A stretch of 64,000 nt of DNA from positions 402,675 to 466,674 of the forward strand of contig DATMPC010000058.1 of NCBI GenBank assembly GCA_035567895.1. Reading direction: 5' to 3'. Below, piece after piece: positions 38,480 through 45,714 of the stretch; the first letter of the stretch is position 1; every line of letters starts with the position of its first letter. The notes beneath the pieces were generated by a model, which had not been told where the DNA came from, made no database searches, and saw only the letters and a list, made by a program, of their open reading frames with translations. The position numbers were made by a program, and so were the translations under genes. Origin of the DNA: Terriglobales bacterium (lineage in GTDB: Bacteria > Acidobacteriota > Terriglobia > Terriglobales > Acidobacteriaceae).

Positions 38480-39043
38480 TTGGCGGTGTTTGGTGCATCT
38501 GCCTGTATTTTCTGGCTTTCGTCGTGTTTCGTTCCAAGCGATACCAAAGCGCCTAAACTGGCACTCACTACAATTTTCACTACACTCATTCCCGCCTGGA
38601 TTCATTCAATTGCTTGGCCCAAGGTCGGCACTTTTTTTCAAGCTCTGCTAACGATACTGATTGCCGTAATTGCTCTACTCATTCAGCGACAACAGGCGGA
38701 AACGAATCGTCTTCAGCGTCGCTTTGCGGTATTTGAACGACGTATGAGGGTCTTCGATGCAACCACAATACTGATAGGCGAAGTGTTCCGGGACGGCGCA
38801 GTAAACCTAGAACAGCTCTTCGCTTTTCTGCGCGGAATTCGCGAGAGCGAGCTGCTTTTTGGTGCCGAGATCAAAGCCTACTTGGACGAGATCTACAAAA
38901 AGGGCAACAAGCTCAGAGCGCTTCAGGCCGTTAATCTTGCGGCCAATGCGGAACAGATTACTGAACTTTTGGACTGGCTCTGCACGCAACGACCAGTTGT
39001 AGTACAGAAATTTTTGCCCTACATGGACTTTCGCGAGCCCTGA
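38480..39043 (+). CDS. Membrane protein with cytoplasmic coiled coil (element cargo)
   Basis: 187 residues from a TTG at 38480, 32 bp after attL. A weak hydrophobic start (FGASACIFWLSSCF) and a clear transmembrane segment (FFQALLTILIAVIALLI, about 51-67) are followed by a charged helical region (QRQQAETNRLQRRFAVFERRM) and a soluble domain of about 100 residues (ATTILIGEVFRDG, FLRGIRESELLFGAEIKAYLDEIYKKGNKL). I recall small membrane proteins with this RR-F-x-VF-x-LRxxR-LFxxxIxxYLDEIYxK layout across soil bacteria, but none with a known role. Position at the element edge suggests cargo expressed in the lysogen. Confidence 0.65.
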   Translation: MAVFGASACIFWLSSCFVPSDTKAPKLALTTIFTTLIPAWIHSIAWPKVGTFFQALLTILIAVIALLIQRQQAETNRLQRRFAVFERRMRVFDATTILIGEVFRDGAVNLEQLFAFLRGIRESELLFGAEIKAYLDEIYKKGNKLRALQAVNLAANAEQITELLDWLCTQRPVVVQKFLPYMDFREP

Positions 39044-39183
39044 TCCTTTTTCTCTTTCGCCCATCGCGTCTCTGCCGCCCTTCGTGCTATCTCTCTACGC
39101 TCTTTGGCGGTGCGCTTCTTGGCCGTAGCCTTCCCACCTCTCCGACCGAGCTCCACGGCTGCAGGATGCTTCTCTTTGGCCAT
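39019..39183 (-). CDS. Small Lys/Arg-rich protein of the GGKA-type
   Basis: 54 residues from an ATG at 39183; the open frame extends upstream. AVELGRRGGKATAKKRTAKE then RREIARRAAETRW resembles a frequent small bacterial and phage family with the pattern GGKARAxxLSxExRxEIARKAAxARW. The function is unknown; the basic helical character suggests nucleic-acid binding. It converges on the membrane-protein gene with a 25-bp overlap of the coding ends. Confidence 0.6.
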   Translation of the reverse strand: MAKEKHPAAVELGRRGGKATAKKRTAKERREIARRAAETRWAKEKKDQGSRKSM

Positions 39184-39392
39184 CCGAGGCGCAAGGGTAC
39201 AGCACCCTAATCGGTTATTGACAGTGCTCAGCGCTGAGCATAGAGTGTTTCGCGCTTGCTGATCTAAAGGCAGGCTGGATACGTGTTCCTTTGGTTCGGC
39301 CCCTAAGGACACTCAAAACAAAACGCCCCGCTAGAGTGTTGAAGCACTCGCAGCGAGGCTAACCACATCACGGGCGTAGGAGGCCCGCAAAA

Positions 39393-39614
39393 ATGGCTGA
39401 ATCGCATTCTAGCCCCAGTCCTGCAACTCACCTAGCCAAACTGGAAACACTCAACCATCTACTTGAAACCCTCACCCTGTCGCTATCCACAACTCAAATT
39501 TTGCTCAAGAGAGCGTCCCGATTGCTCGCCACAATCCAGACATCAAAACGTAAACCAGTTTGCAGAGTGCTTGCGCCAGTAGCCGTCATGCCTCAGAAGG
39601 ACGGTGCGCTGTGA
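39393..39614 (+). CDS. Small hypothetical protein (element)
   Basis: 73 residues with a good ribosome site (GTAGGAGG, 8 bases before ATG). Thr/Ser/Leu-rich helix (LAKLETLNHLLETLTLSLSTTQILLKRASRLLATIQ) and a basic tail. No family is recognised. Its stop overlaps the GTG of the next gene, so it begins an operon of four short genes (39393-40418). A hairpin around the GGGCG-TAGGAGG-CCCG stretch would sequester this ribosome site and could regulate it. Confidence 0.6.
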   Translation: MAESHSSPSPATHLAKLETLNHLLETLTLSLSTTQILLKRASRLLATIQTSKRKPVCRVLAPVAVMPQKDGAL

Positions 39615-40126
39615 CTCAACTTCTATTGCCGTTCAGTGTCGAGGACATCTCGGGCATCATCGGCCCCGCGTTCAGTCTTGAGGATGTAACCCGAAAACAC
39701 ATCCATGAAGTTCTGAGCATTGCCGGAGGAGACAGGCGGCTAGCCGCACGATTGTTAGGCATCGGGCAAAGTACCTTGTATCGCCTGATTCAGCGGGAAC
39801 AGGTTTACAGGGAAATCCTCCAGTCAATCGAGCGCAAAGCTCGGCAAGCAAGGCCAGTTCCGCAAGAGCCAATATCCATTACCAGAGTCGAGCCTTGGCG
39901 TTCTGCGGCTGAACTGAACGGCGGTTCGGTGCCGATTGATACCGAACCGGAAGATTCCGCCGAACTGCTCAAAGAGATTGCCGAACAGAGGCCGGGATCT
40001 TCCAGGGAGCGCGAGGTTGTGAAGTGCTCTAGCTGCGATTGCAAACTCGTTCAATTTCGCTCGATCTACAACACCTGTCGCCGGTGCGGAAAAGTGCTGC
40101 CGCCTAGAACGGAGGCCGCAGCATGA
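39611..40126 (+). CDS. Fis-type HTH protein with a C-terminal zinc ribbon
   Basis: 171 residues from a GTG at 39611. The N-terminal half contains RKHIHEVLSIAGGDRRLAARLLGIGQSTLYRLIQRE, a Fis/NtrC-like helix-turn-helix (about residues 27-62). After a Pro- and Glu-rich linker, the end reads CSSCDCKLVQFRSIYNTCRRCGKVLPPR, with two CxxC pairs that should bind zinc. I do not know this pairing of a Fis domain and a ribbon as a named family. It is a likely regulator inside the element and is coupled to its neighbours by overlapping stop and start codons. Confidence 0.7.
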   Translation: MTQLLLPFSVEDISGIIGPAFSLEDVTRKHIHEVLSIAGGDRRLAARLLGIGQSTLYRLIQREQVYREILQSIERKARQARPVPQEPISITRVEPWRSAAELNGGSVPIDTEPEDSAELLKEIAEQRPGSSREREVVKCSSCDCKLVQFRSIYNTCRRCGKVLPPRTEAAA

Positions 40127-40302
40127 CACCCCCAGAACTGTTCTGGAATGACACCATCTTTTCGTTGGCAGAGGACATCGTTACCCTCATGGAATGCAAG
40201 TCTCCTACTGCTGCAGCGTCTCTAGCAGCGACTCAGTTGGCCGTGGCAATGCTGGAGATGCCCGAACACCCAGAGGGGCTGAGAAAGGCTGCGAAGGCAT
40301 GA
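40123..40302 (+). CDS. Small hypothetical protein (element)
   Basis: 59 residues, start ATG overlapping the previous stop (ATGA). It reads MTPPELFWNDTIFSLAEDIV and continues as an Ala/Leu-rich helix (AAASLAATQLAVAMLE). There is GGAGG nine bases before the ATG. No family is recognised. The tight coupling on both sides is the main evidence that it is translated. Confidence 0.5.
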   Translation: MTPPELFWNDTIFSLAEDIVTLMECKSPTAAASLAATQLAVAMLEMPEHPEGLRKAAKA

Positions 40303-40418
40303 AGCAAGAAGATTTTATGAAGGTTCCGAAGAAGATCGTCTTAAACAAAAACGGAATCCGAATCCTTGGCCCGCGTCCTAAAAACGGAGTGCCAAAGTAT
40401 CGCGGAAAATATCGCTGA
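40299..40418 (+). CDS. Very small basic protein (element)
   Basis: 39 residues (MKQEDFMKVPKKIVLNKNGI, then a Lys/Arg/Gly-rich tail), coupled to the preceding gene by an ATGA overlap and followed by a strong terminator. The net charge is strongly positive. The function is unknown. Confidence 0.4.
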   Translation: MKQEDFMKVPKKIVLNKNGIRILGPRPKNGVPKYRGKYR

Positions 40419-40459
40419 CAAGCGAGAAAGGGGGGAAAGATTACTTTTCCACGTCGAAG

Positions 40460-40492
40460 GGGCTACTCGAAAAAGAGTGGCCCTTTTTCTTT
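40460..40492 (+). terminator. Rho-independent terminator after the four-gene cargo operon
   Basis: Stem GGGCTACTC / GAGTGGCCC (9 bp, one G-T pair) with an A-rich loop, followed by TTTTTCTTTT. It lies about 40 bp after the last small gene and closes the 39393-40418 operon. Confidence 0.85.
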
Positions 40493-40564
40493 TGATGCCT
40501 TGTGTCTCAATGCGCAGCACGTCGCCATGCGATTGCTAGTCCCGAGTTGACCCATTTTGGAGCG

Positions 40565-40594
40565 TTGCTGAGACTACTCAGGGCGGCTTAGAAT
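40565..40594 (+). promoter_or_regulatory. Candidate promoter of the second membrane-protein gene
   Basis: TTGCTG (40565-40570) and TAGAAT (40589-40594), 18 bp apart, lie 12 bp before the ATG at 40607. A leaderless or very short leader transcript would result. Confidence 0.4.
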
Positions 40595-40606
40595 TGCTGC
40601 TTTCTT

Positions 40607-41230
40607 ATGAGAGGAAAGCCGCCAAAAGAAATACTAGAAAGACGAAAAAGCCAGCAAAACAAAGTCCGGCGAGAAGCCTCCTCCAAGAAAAGTCGTTGGC
40701 TAGACCCGTTAAACCTCGGCATAGGAATCGCAGGCTTAGTGCTAGCAGTGATAGCGCTGGTATTAGGAATGCAAGCGAGGCCGACTGTCTCACTGGATAC
40801 TCCGCTGGATCCAGCTTCGGTTCTTACAACGCCAGTTGTTTTGTCCAACGATGGTCCTCTCGCTCTCACGGATGTTCACGTGTATGCATTCGTTTTGGAG
40901 ATAAACATGCCCGGGCTCCACTTGAAGAACACAGGGGCGAGTGGTTATATCCCACCATCCGGACGAATGGAGCCTGGAGAAAAGAAGACTGTTCCCATCG
41001 GACAATTCCTGAGTTATCCGGGTAAATTCGACAAGTTGGATATGCTCACGGTTATTGAGTTCCGCCCTGCCTACATGCCGTTCTGGCGAAAGAGACGCGA
41101 ATTTCGCTTCAGCGGGGAAACGCAAGCAGACGGAAATATGCGACTTCAGCAGCAACCCGTTGGAGATGCAGAGGAACGATTCGACAAAGCCGTTAAAGAA
41201 CTTCACGGGAACATACCCGGAGAATCGTAG
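40607..41230 (+). CDS. Single-pass membrane protein (element cargo)
   Basis: 207 residues. A basic N-terminus (KEILERRKSQQNKVRREASSKKSRW) precedes one transmembrane helix (GIGIAGLVLAVIALVLGM, about 39-56). The outer part looks like an immunoglobulin-like beta-sandwich (TPVVLSNDGPLALTDVHVYAFVLEI, YIPPSGRMEPGEKKTVPIGQ). Topology by charge puts the N-terminus inside. Proteins of this layout are often seen in accessory regions of soil bacteria without known role. It has its own promoter between a terminator and the convergent beta-helix gene, so it is probably made in the integrated state. Confidence 0.65.
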   Translation: MRGKPPKEILERRKSQQNKVRREASSKKSRWLDPLNLGIGIAGLVLAVIALVLGMQARPTVSLDTPLDPASVLTTPVVLSNDGPLALTDVHVYAFVLEINMPGLHLKNTGASGYIPPSGRMEPGEKKTVPIGQFLSYPGKFDKLDMLTVIEFRPAYMPFWRKRREFRFSGETQADGNMRLQQQPVGDAEERFDKAVKELHGNIPGES

Positions 41231-41255
41231 CAACACGGAATTAAGACACCACCGA

Positions 41256-43511
41256 CTAATCATGTGCTGCCGTGCAGTCCAAAGTTCCCGTAATGGCCCC
41301 AGCGGTGGGATTGTTAATGACCGCTCCCACCTGCGAGGCGGAATGCGTACGAATACGCTCATAAGTGAGTCCTTGCGTTGCTGCCGCAGTGGTTGAATCT
41401 TCTACTGCGCAACTGACCGTGTAGTTTGCATCGGCAAACGTCGTCGTCCAGCTAAGGAGCACTTCTGTTCGTGTCGTCGCCCCGATCGAGCCCGTAGAGA
41501 TACGCTTGTGCTTGAACCCCGAGCCATCTCCAACAATTCCGGTTACGATGGTTGAAGTGACCAGTGTCGGACTGACGATCTGTCCCGACCCGTTAATCTG
41601 TAAATCGCAGGTATTCGGAAGACCCGAGCCATTGCCGCGTCCGAAGCACAAGACAGAGCCGGTACCAGCCGAAGAAAAATAAACAGCGCTGCCAGGGATA
41701 CTGCCAGTAGTGGTGTTTTTGTTGACTCCAAACATCACCCCGTCAACCCCAGACTTGTTTACACCCCACCCATACAGATTCCCGGCCGTCGCCGCCCCGT
41801 CGCTTCCAATCACGCCCAACGATGTTCCGCTTGTGCTGTTCCCCGGCCCGGTGGGACTAAACTGTCCTCCGTCAATTGCAGACGCCGTAGTGTCGAGAAT
41901 GCTGTACTTGGCCGTCTGTTGCGCGATTACGTTGTTTAATCCAAGCTTCGTGCCGGAAGAGGCCGCCCCGACAGAGATGCTGTAAGTACACAAGTTCTTG
42001 GCGGCATCTGCCGTAGTCGTAATCCCGGATACGGTGAAATTCGTCATGTTGTCGGCAACGACCGCTGCCGTCGTTCCGCCGTTGGAGTTAACATTGCAGT
42101 TGCGAGACGAATCTCCATTCAGTGTGAGTCCAGCATTGCCATTGAGGTTCAGGACGTTTCTGCCTGTGTTGTAGTGGTTGTTTCCGCCGATATAGCCAGC
42201 ATTGCTGGTTGCCACTTTGATGTCATCAATGTTCGATGTCGAGCAGCAAGCATTGTTGGAATTGAAAGTGTTATTAGTAATGCGGTAGTTGATGACGCTC
42301 GCAAAGTCGATCTGACCTGTGTTAGCAAGTACGCCAGAATTTGTATTGAAATCGAGCAGGTTGTTATCGACGGAATTGTGGCCGTAGTTCGCCGCGGTGC
42401 CGTCGCCATGAATGAAGATTCCTGAAGCGCTATTCTGAAATATCCGGTTGTCGTCTATCAAAACATTAGTAAAGGCCACATCGCCAGCGAGTCCGCCAGC
42501 AATACCGAACTGGCCGAGTTCGATGGTGTTGTGGGCAAACTCGCCGCCAGAGTACTTCACCCCATGAATGGCTGTGTGCATGTACTGGTACCAGTTCCAG
42601 TAGATGTGTGAGTCGAACGTTTCGACTGAACTCGTGCCTAAACAGATTCCATCTGGGACTCCTTGATTATTGACCCCCGTTATCACCAAATTATCTATGG
42701 TCACTGCGTCGGCATTTACCTGAAAGACGCAACCCGACCCTAAGCCGACTGTTGGCTCAAGCACCGATCCCCAATTACTTACCTGCCCTGATCCACGAAT
42801 CTCCACATTCCCGATTCCGCCGCCAGTCACAGTGATTGTGGAAGCGATGTTATAGACTCCGGGTGACACGACTACGATTCCCATGTGACGCCCGGACGAC
42901 CCAATCGGCCCGTTCGCTAAAACATCGTTGATCGCATTCTGGATGCAGGACTGGTCCAGTGTTCCCGGAGTAGTACACCATTGGTCGGCGAACCATTTAT
43001 TGTTCTGGCGCGCTAAGGTCAACGGCGCGGACTTCGTTAAAGTCATCCCTTGCCCTGTAATCGTCTGAGGAGCTGCCGGATTCTGCAGAACTGGATTCGA
43101 CAGTCCCGGATCTGGCAGTGTCGCGTTGACTTGTAGACTCAGGTCTATGGGCGAAGTGCCGGAAATTCTCCAATTCTCAGTTCCCCGAACGGGAAGATTG
43201 TTAGAGTTGTAGATCGTAACTGTGTAATAGTTGCCTGTGGACTGCATCTGATCCGTTGCCCAAATGGTCTTCCCGGCAGGCACGAGCCCATTAGCATCGA
43301 GAGTGATCGTGTAGGTAAGCCCCTGGACGACTTGTGGGCCGCCTACAATCAAATCTGGGTTCGCGAGCTTGAAAACAATGGAACCGTTCGCGAGCGCATT
43401 GTTATTAATATCCGTGAACGGCTGAGAGCTAGTTACCGTTTTGGGACTGACGGCAAAGACAGGCAAAGCCGCGAGGAGTAGGACTACTACTAAGCGAAAT
43501 CGTGAGAGCAC
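41256..43511 (-). CDS. Exported right-handed beta-helix protein (pectate-lyase / tail-spike-like)
   Basis: 751 residues from a GTG at 43511, chosen for GAAGGGA upstream and because a signal peptide follows at once (LSRFRLVVVLLLAALPVFA); the frame is open to 43718. About 150 residues of beta-rich N-terminal domain (QPFTDINNNALANGSIVFKL) precede a parallel beta-helix (about 180-560), seen as runs such as GIVVVSPGVYNIASTITVTGG, NVLIDDNRIFQNSASGIFIHG and NSVDNNLLDFNTNSGVLAN. The last 150 residues resemble a phage-type C-terminal domain. Position at the end of the leftward operon suggests a receptor-binding or polysaccharide-degrading protein, yet the cleavable-looking signal is unusual for a tail spike. 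Confidence 0.7.
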   Translation of the reverse strand: MLSRFRLVVVLLLAALPVFAVSPKTVTSSQPFTDINNNALANGSIVFKLANPDLIVGGPQVVQGLTYTITLDANGLVPAGKTIWATDQMQSTGNYYTVTIYNSNNLPVRGTENWRISGTSPIDLSLQVNATLPDPGLSNPVLQNPAAPQTITGQGMTLTKSAPLTLARQNNKWFADQWCTTPGTLDQSCIQNAINDVLANGPIGSSGRHMGIVVVSPGVYNIASTITVTGGGIGNVEIRGSGQVSNWGSVLEPTVGLGSGCVFQVNADAVTIDNLVITGVNNQGVPDGICLGTSSVETFDSHIYWNWYQYMHTAIHGVKYSGGEFAHNTIELGQFGIAGGLAGDVAFTNVLIDDNRIFQNSASGIFIHGDGTAANYGHNSVDNNLLDFNTNSGVLANTGQIDFASVINYRITNNTFNSNNACCSTSNIDDIKVATSNAGYIGGNNHYNTGRNVLNLNGNAGLTLNGDSSRNCNVNSNGGTTAAVVADNMTNFTVSGITTTADAAKNLCTYSISVGAASSGTKLGLNNVIAQQTAKYSILDTTASAIDGGQFSPTGPGNSTSGTSLGVIGSDGAATAGNLYGWGVNKSGVDGVMFGVNKNTTTGSIPGSAVYFSSAGTGSVLCFGRGNGSGLPNTCDLQINGSGQIVSPTLVTSTIVTGIVGDGSGFKHKRISTGSIGATTRTEVLLSWTTTFADANYTVSCAVEDSTTAAATQGLTYERIRTHSASQVGAVINNPTAGAITGTLDCTAAHD

Positions 43512-43524
43512 TTTGAAAATCCCT

Positions 43525-43779
43525 TCAGTACGCGCACACCGAAGGCGCTTTGCCATTCGGACTAGGCATCGTGACAATGACGGTACGACCACACTTACAC
43601 CTGATTTCGACAGCAAAGTTATTGCCGTGCCGAAGATCGAACAATGGCTTGCCGCAGACACAGCGAACGTGCTTCGAGGTACTTCCCGGCGAAGGTGTTT
43701 CATGCGGATCCCTAGCAAGAACCCTGTCTGCCATCTCGGTCAGCACCATGCCTTCGCCGGAAACTTGTTGCTTAGGCAT
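43525..43779 (-). CDS. Com-like small zinc-ribbon protein
   Basis: 84 residues. The C-terminal half reads VRCVCGKPLFDLRHGNNFAV and then EIRCKCGRTVIV: two CxCG pairs spaced as in Mu Com-type zinc ribbons, which bind mRNA or DNA in phage Mu. The N-terminal half (VLTEMADRVLARDPHE) is not part of that family. It overlaps the previous gene by 8 bp and lies 13 bp before the beta-helix gene, so control of that gene is conceivable but unproven. Confidence 0.6.
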   Translation of the reverse strand: MPKQQVSGEGMVLTEMADRVLARDPHETPSPGSTSKHVRCVCGKPLFDLRHGNNFAVEIRCKCGRTVIVTMPSPNGKAPSVCAY

Positions 43780-43975
43780 CTTTCAGGTCTACCGCCGTGA
43801 AGGATGGCTGGAGCGGTTTGAAGTTCTCCAGAACGCTAACCCGCTGATCTATCTGCGCCGCATTGCGTAACCGGACAACTACCTGATCCTGATTCCGCTC
43901 GTTATATGCCGAAACCAGAGCGTCGATTTCGTCCTGTCGGCATCTCTTCAAATCTTCTAGTGTCAGATCTTCCAT
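43772..43975 (-). CDS. Small hypothetical protein (element)
   Basis: 67 residues from an ATG at 43975 preceded by GGGATTGAG. Helical and charged (LTLEDLKRCRQDEIDALVSA), with a second half QIDQRVSVLENFKPL. No family is recognised. It lies 5 bp after its upstream neighbour in the operon and overlaps the next. Confidence 0.5.
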   Translation of the reverse strand: MEDLTLEDLKRCRQDEIDALVSAYNERNQDQVVVRLRNAAQIDQRVSVLENFKPLQPSFTAVDLKDA

Positions 43976-43980
43976 AAAAC

Positions 43981-44427
43981 TCAATCCCTGTCGAGTACTC
44001 CAGTTAGCGCGAACGTGTAAGACGTGCCGGCCAAAGTCCATTTCACCCTGAAGTAGTTATCGGCAATCGGCCCGTTTAGAACTTTGGAAGCTGCGAGCGC
44101 TGCGTCTCCAGTAGCAATCACAGCAGTGCCGCCCGTGCCGTCATTGTCGCGCCTGGTCCAGAGCATGGCCTGCACCCCTGATGCCGTTGTGCTCGTGACT
44201 TGCGCGAAGTGTCCAAAATCATAAAACGTTGTTCCCGCATCGGGAGAATGCTGAAGGAACACGTCTAAGGTTGTTCCCGCGCTGATCGCGGAGACGTTGA
44301 GCAGGAATTGAGCGCCATCAACACCCCCGCCCATCAAATTCGGCAGATTCAATACTGCGCTCGTGCCGCTCGTAGTTCGAGCTGCGGAAGCTAGGAGCGT
44401 CTGAACGTTGCCGCGGATATTCGCCAT
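43981..44427 (-). CDS. Putative virion-type beta-sandwich protein
   Basis: 148 residues, Gly/Thr/Ala-rich with alternating hydrophobics (GAQFLLNVSAISAGTTLDVF, GTTFYDFGHFAQVTS, NYFRVKWTLAGTSYTFALTG). The end sequence is like those of small phage decoration or neck proteins found in front of tail-fibre genes. I cannot name a family. It belongs to the leftward operon between a zinc-ribbon protein and two small genes. Confidence 0.5.
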   Translation of the reverse strand: MANIRGNVQTLLASAARTTSGTSAVLNLPNLMGGGVDGAQFLLNVSAISAGTTLDVFLQHSPDAGTTFYDFGHFAQVTSTTASGVQAMLWTRRDNDGTGGTAVIATGDAALAASKVLNGPIADNYFRVKWTLAGTSYTFALTGVLDRD

Positions 44428-44832
44428 TTATCTGCTCAGTCCCAAAAAGGATTCTCGCAACCCTTTACAAGCCTTTTCTACTTCGGCTTGCTGCAGTCGC
44501 GCGGTTGGTGTCTCTTCGCGCTTCCAACTCTGTATGGAGGCCCCGCACCTTGGACACCATTTCCAATCCCGTTCAAAACCTAGAATTGGCTTTGAACTGG
44601 CCTGACAGCATTGACTACAACGTGACGCTTCTCTTGAATTGTCCCCAGGGCGCACAAATTCAAGCGTCATCGTGCAATTCAGTAAATGCCGAGGAGCTGC
44701 ATCCAGAATTTCGAGGGCATGAGCAAGTGCGGTTTCTTCGGCAGAGACGCTCTCTTGCTCTTTGCGGACGCGGCTTAATCGCTGACTGATTACCTCGCGA
44801 TGGCCTGCGTACTCGTTCGGGATTGTTGTCAT
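44428..44832 (-). CDS. Cys-rich hypothetical protein with coiled-coil start (element)
   Basis: 134 residues from the ATG at 44832, which overlaps the stop of the upstream small gene (ATGA). A helical N-terminus (GHREVISQRLSRVRKEQESV) leads to CSQCCQAS and WCPRCGASIQSW, two Cys pairs likely to bind zinc. No known family. The start at 44832 is preferred to the longer open frame because of the coupling overlap. Confidence 0.55.
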   Translation of the reverse strand: MTTIPNEYAGHREVISQRLSRVRKEQESVSAEETALAHALEILDAAPRHLLNCTMTLEFVRPGDNSREASRCSQCCQASSKPILGFERDWKWCPRCGASIQSWKREETPTARLQQAEVEKACKGLRESFLGLSR

Positions 44833-44999
44833 CGGTAGTCCCCTTTGCCTTTTACGAACGCCTCGGGATCGAGGTCGGAGAATTGCCGACCTGCCTTGTT
44901 GGGATTCGCCCAATCCTTATGCCTCTGCCTCTCTGCGTCTGCCGCGCTGTTTGCTTGCGAGTGCATATCCTGTTCGATTTGCGGTTTCGGCTGCATCAT
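44829..44999 (-). CDS. Small hypothetical protein (element)
   Basis: 56 residues (MMQPKPQIEQDMHSQANSAA, then a charged stretch with FSDLDPEAFVKGKGDYR). Both ends overlap neighbours by 4 bases, which supports translation. Two adjacent ATGs make the exact start uncertain by one codon. No family is recognised. Confidence 0.5.
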   Translation of the reverse strand: MMQPKPQIEQDMHSQANSAADAERQRHKDWANPNKAGRQFSDLDPEAFVKGKGDYR

Positions 45000-45307
45000 G
45001 ACTCCCGTCCTCGGTCTGCCCGACCGTTATCGACAAAAACCGTTTCGGAACGAGGGCTCTGTCCGCGGTCGTCCTGCTCGCCAATAACGTTGAATCCAGT
45101 CCAATCGCCTTCCTTGAAGTCCGTCGCGGAAAGCGAATTGCGGAATCTTCCAGGATCGCCGCCTGGAGTCTGCGAAAGTCCGCTTCCCTTCGCAGTCCAG
45201 CCATCAGGCGAGAACTGCGCGTCAAAATATTCGCCTTCGGTTTCACCTTGGTACTGGAAACCTTCGCACTGAGCTACAGGTTTTGGTGCTGATGGATTTC
45301 GTGACAT
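44996..45307 (-). CDS. Hypothetical protein (element)
   Basis: 103 residues (MSRNPSAPKPVAQCEGFQYQ start). The sequence is polar, with Gly/Asp-rich loops (PDGWTAKGSGLSQTPGGDPG). A frame in another phase (44917-45246) covers the same DNA, but this one has start and stop overlaps that fit the operon and a more natural composition. The function is unknown. Confidence 0.5.
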   Translation of the reverse strand: MSRNPSAPKPVAQCEGFQYQGETEGEYFDAQFSPDGWTAKGSGLSQTPGGDPGRFRNSLSATDFKEGDWTGFNVIGEQDDRGQSPRSETVFVDNGRADRGRES

Positions 45308-45320
45308 TTTGGTTTTCCTT

Positions 45321-45713
45321 TCAGTAGATGTTGTAACGAGGTCCTAGACGACTTGGGCCAGACACCTGACGCGCCGCGGTTACCCCTGGAGCGGTTGACA
45401 GCGTTATTCCTGAAGCACTCGTCTGCGACCCTGCCCCAGCCTGTGAAGTACTGGTGACAGGAATGCGGACCCCTCCGAACTGAGGAATAGCTACCACTGG
45501 CCTACCGGCGCGAAGAAACGTTCTACCGCGGGCTATTCTGAAATCGTGTCCTGGATCGGCCCCGTTAGCGACACCGCTCCCTCCGTATGCAAGCGCCTTT
45601 GAAGTGCTGCCTCCGTAGGCCATCTGCTTGACTATTGACTGGCGCGGCTCTGGTGCGAGCGCGAAAAAGGGGATCATTGGACCCCGCGGTTGGTTGGAAT
45701 CGTTATTCGCCAA
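45321..45713 (-). CDS. Hypothetical protein (element, structural-module position)
   Basis: 130 residues from a TTG that lies one base after the stop of the upstream gene. It carries two short direct repeats (QMAYGGSTSKALAYGGS) and a Ser/Thr/Gln-rich, probably disordered C-terminal half. No family is recognised. Its place after the 572-residue protein suggests a virion-associated function, but that is inference from order only. Confidence 0.5.
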   Translation of the reverse strand: MANNDSNQPRGPMIPFFALAPEPRQSIVKQMAYGGSTSKALAYGGSGVANGADPGHDFRIARGRTFLRAGRPVVAIPQFGGVRIPVTSTSQAGAGSQTSASGITLSTAPGVTAARQVSGPSRLGPRYNIY

Positions 45714-45714
45714 G

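Noticed and set aside
38480..41230. Known anti-phage defence system
   Set aside because: No nuclease, toxin, nucleotide cyclase, TIR, reverse transcriptase or ATPase motif is visible in the cargo proteins, so a defence label would be a guess.
44917..45246. 109-residue reverse-strand frame in the element
   Set aside because: It overlaps two frames in another phase that have coupled start and stop codons with their neighbours; this one does not fit the operon.
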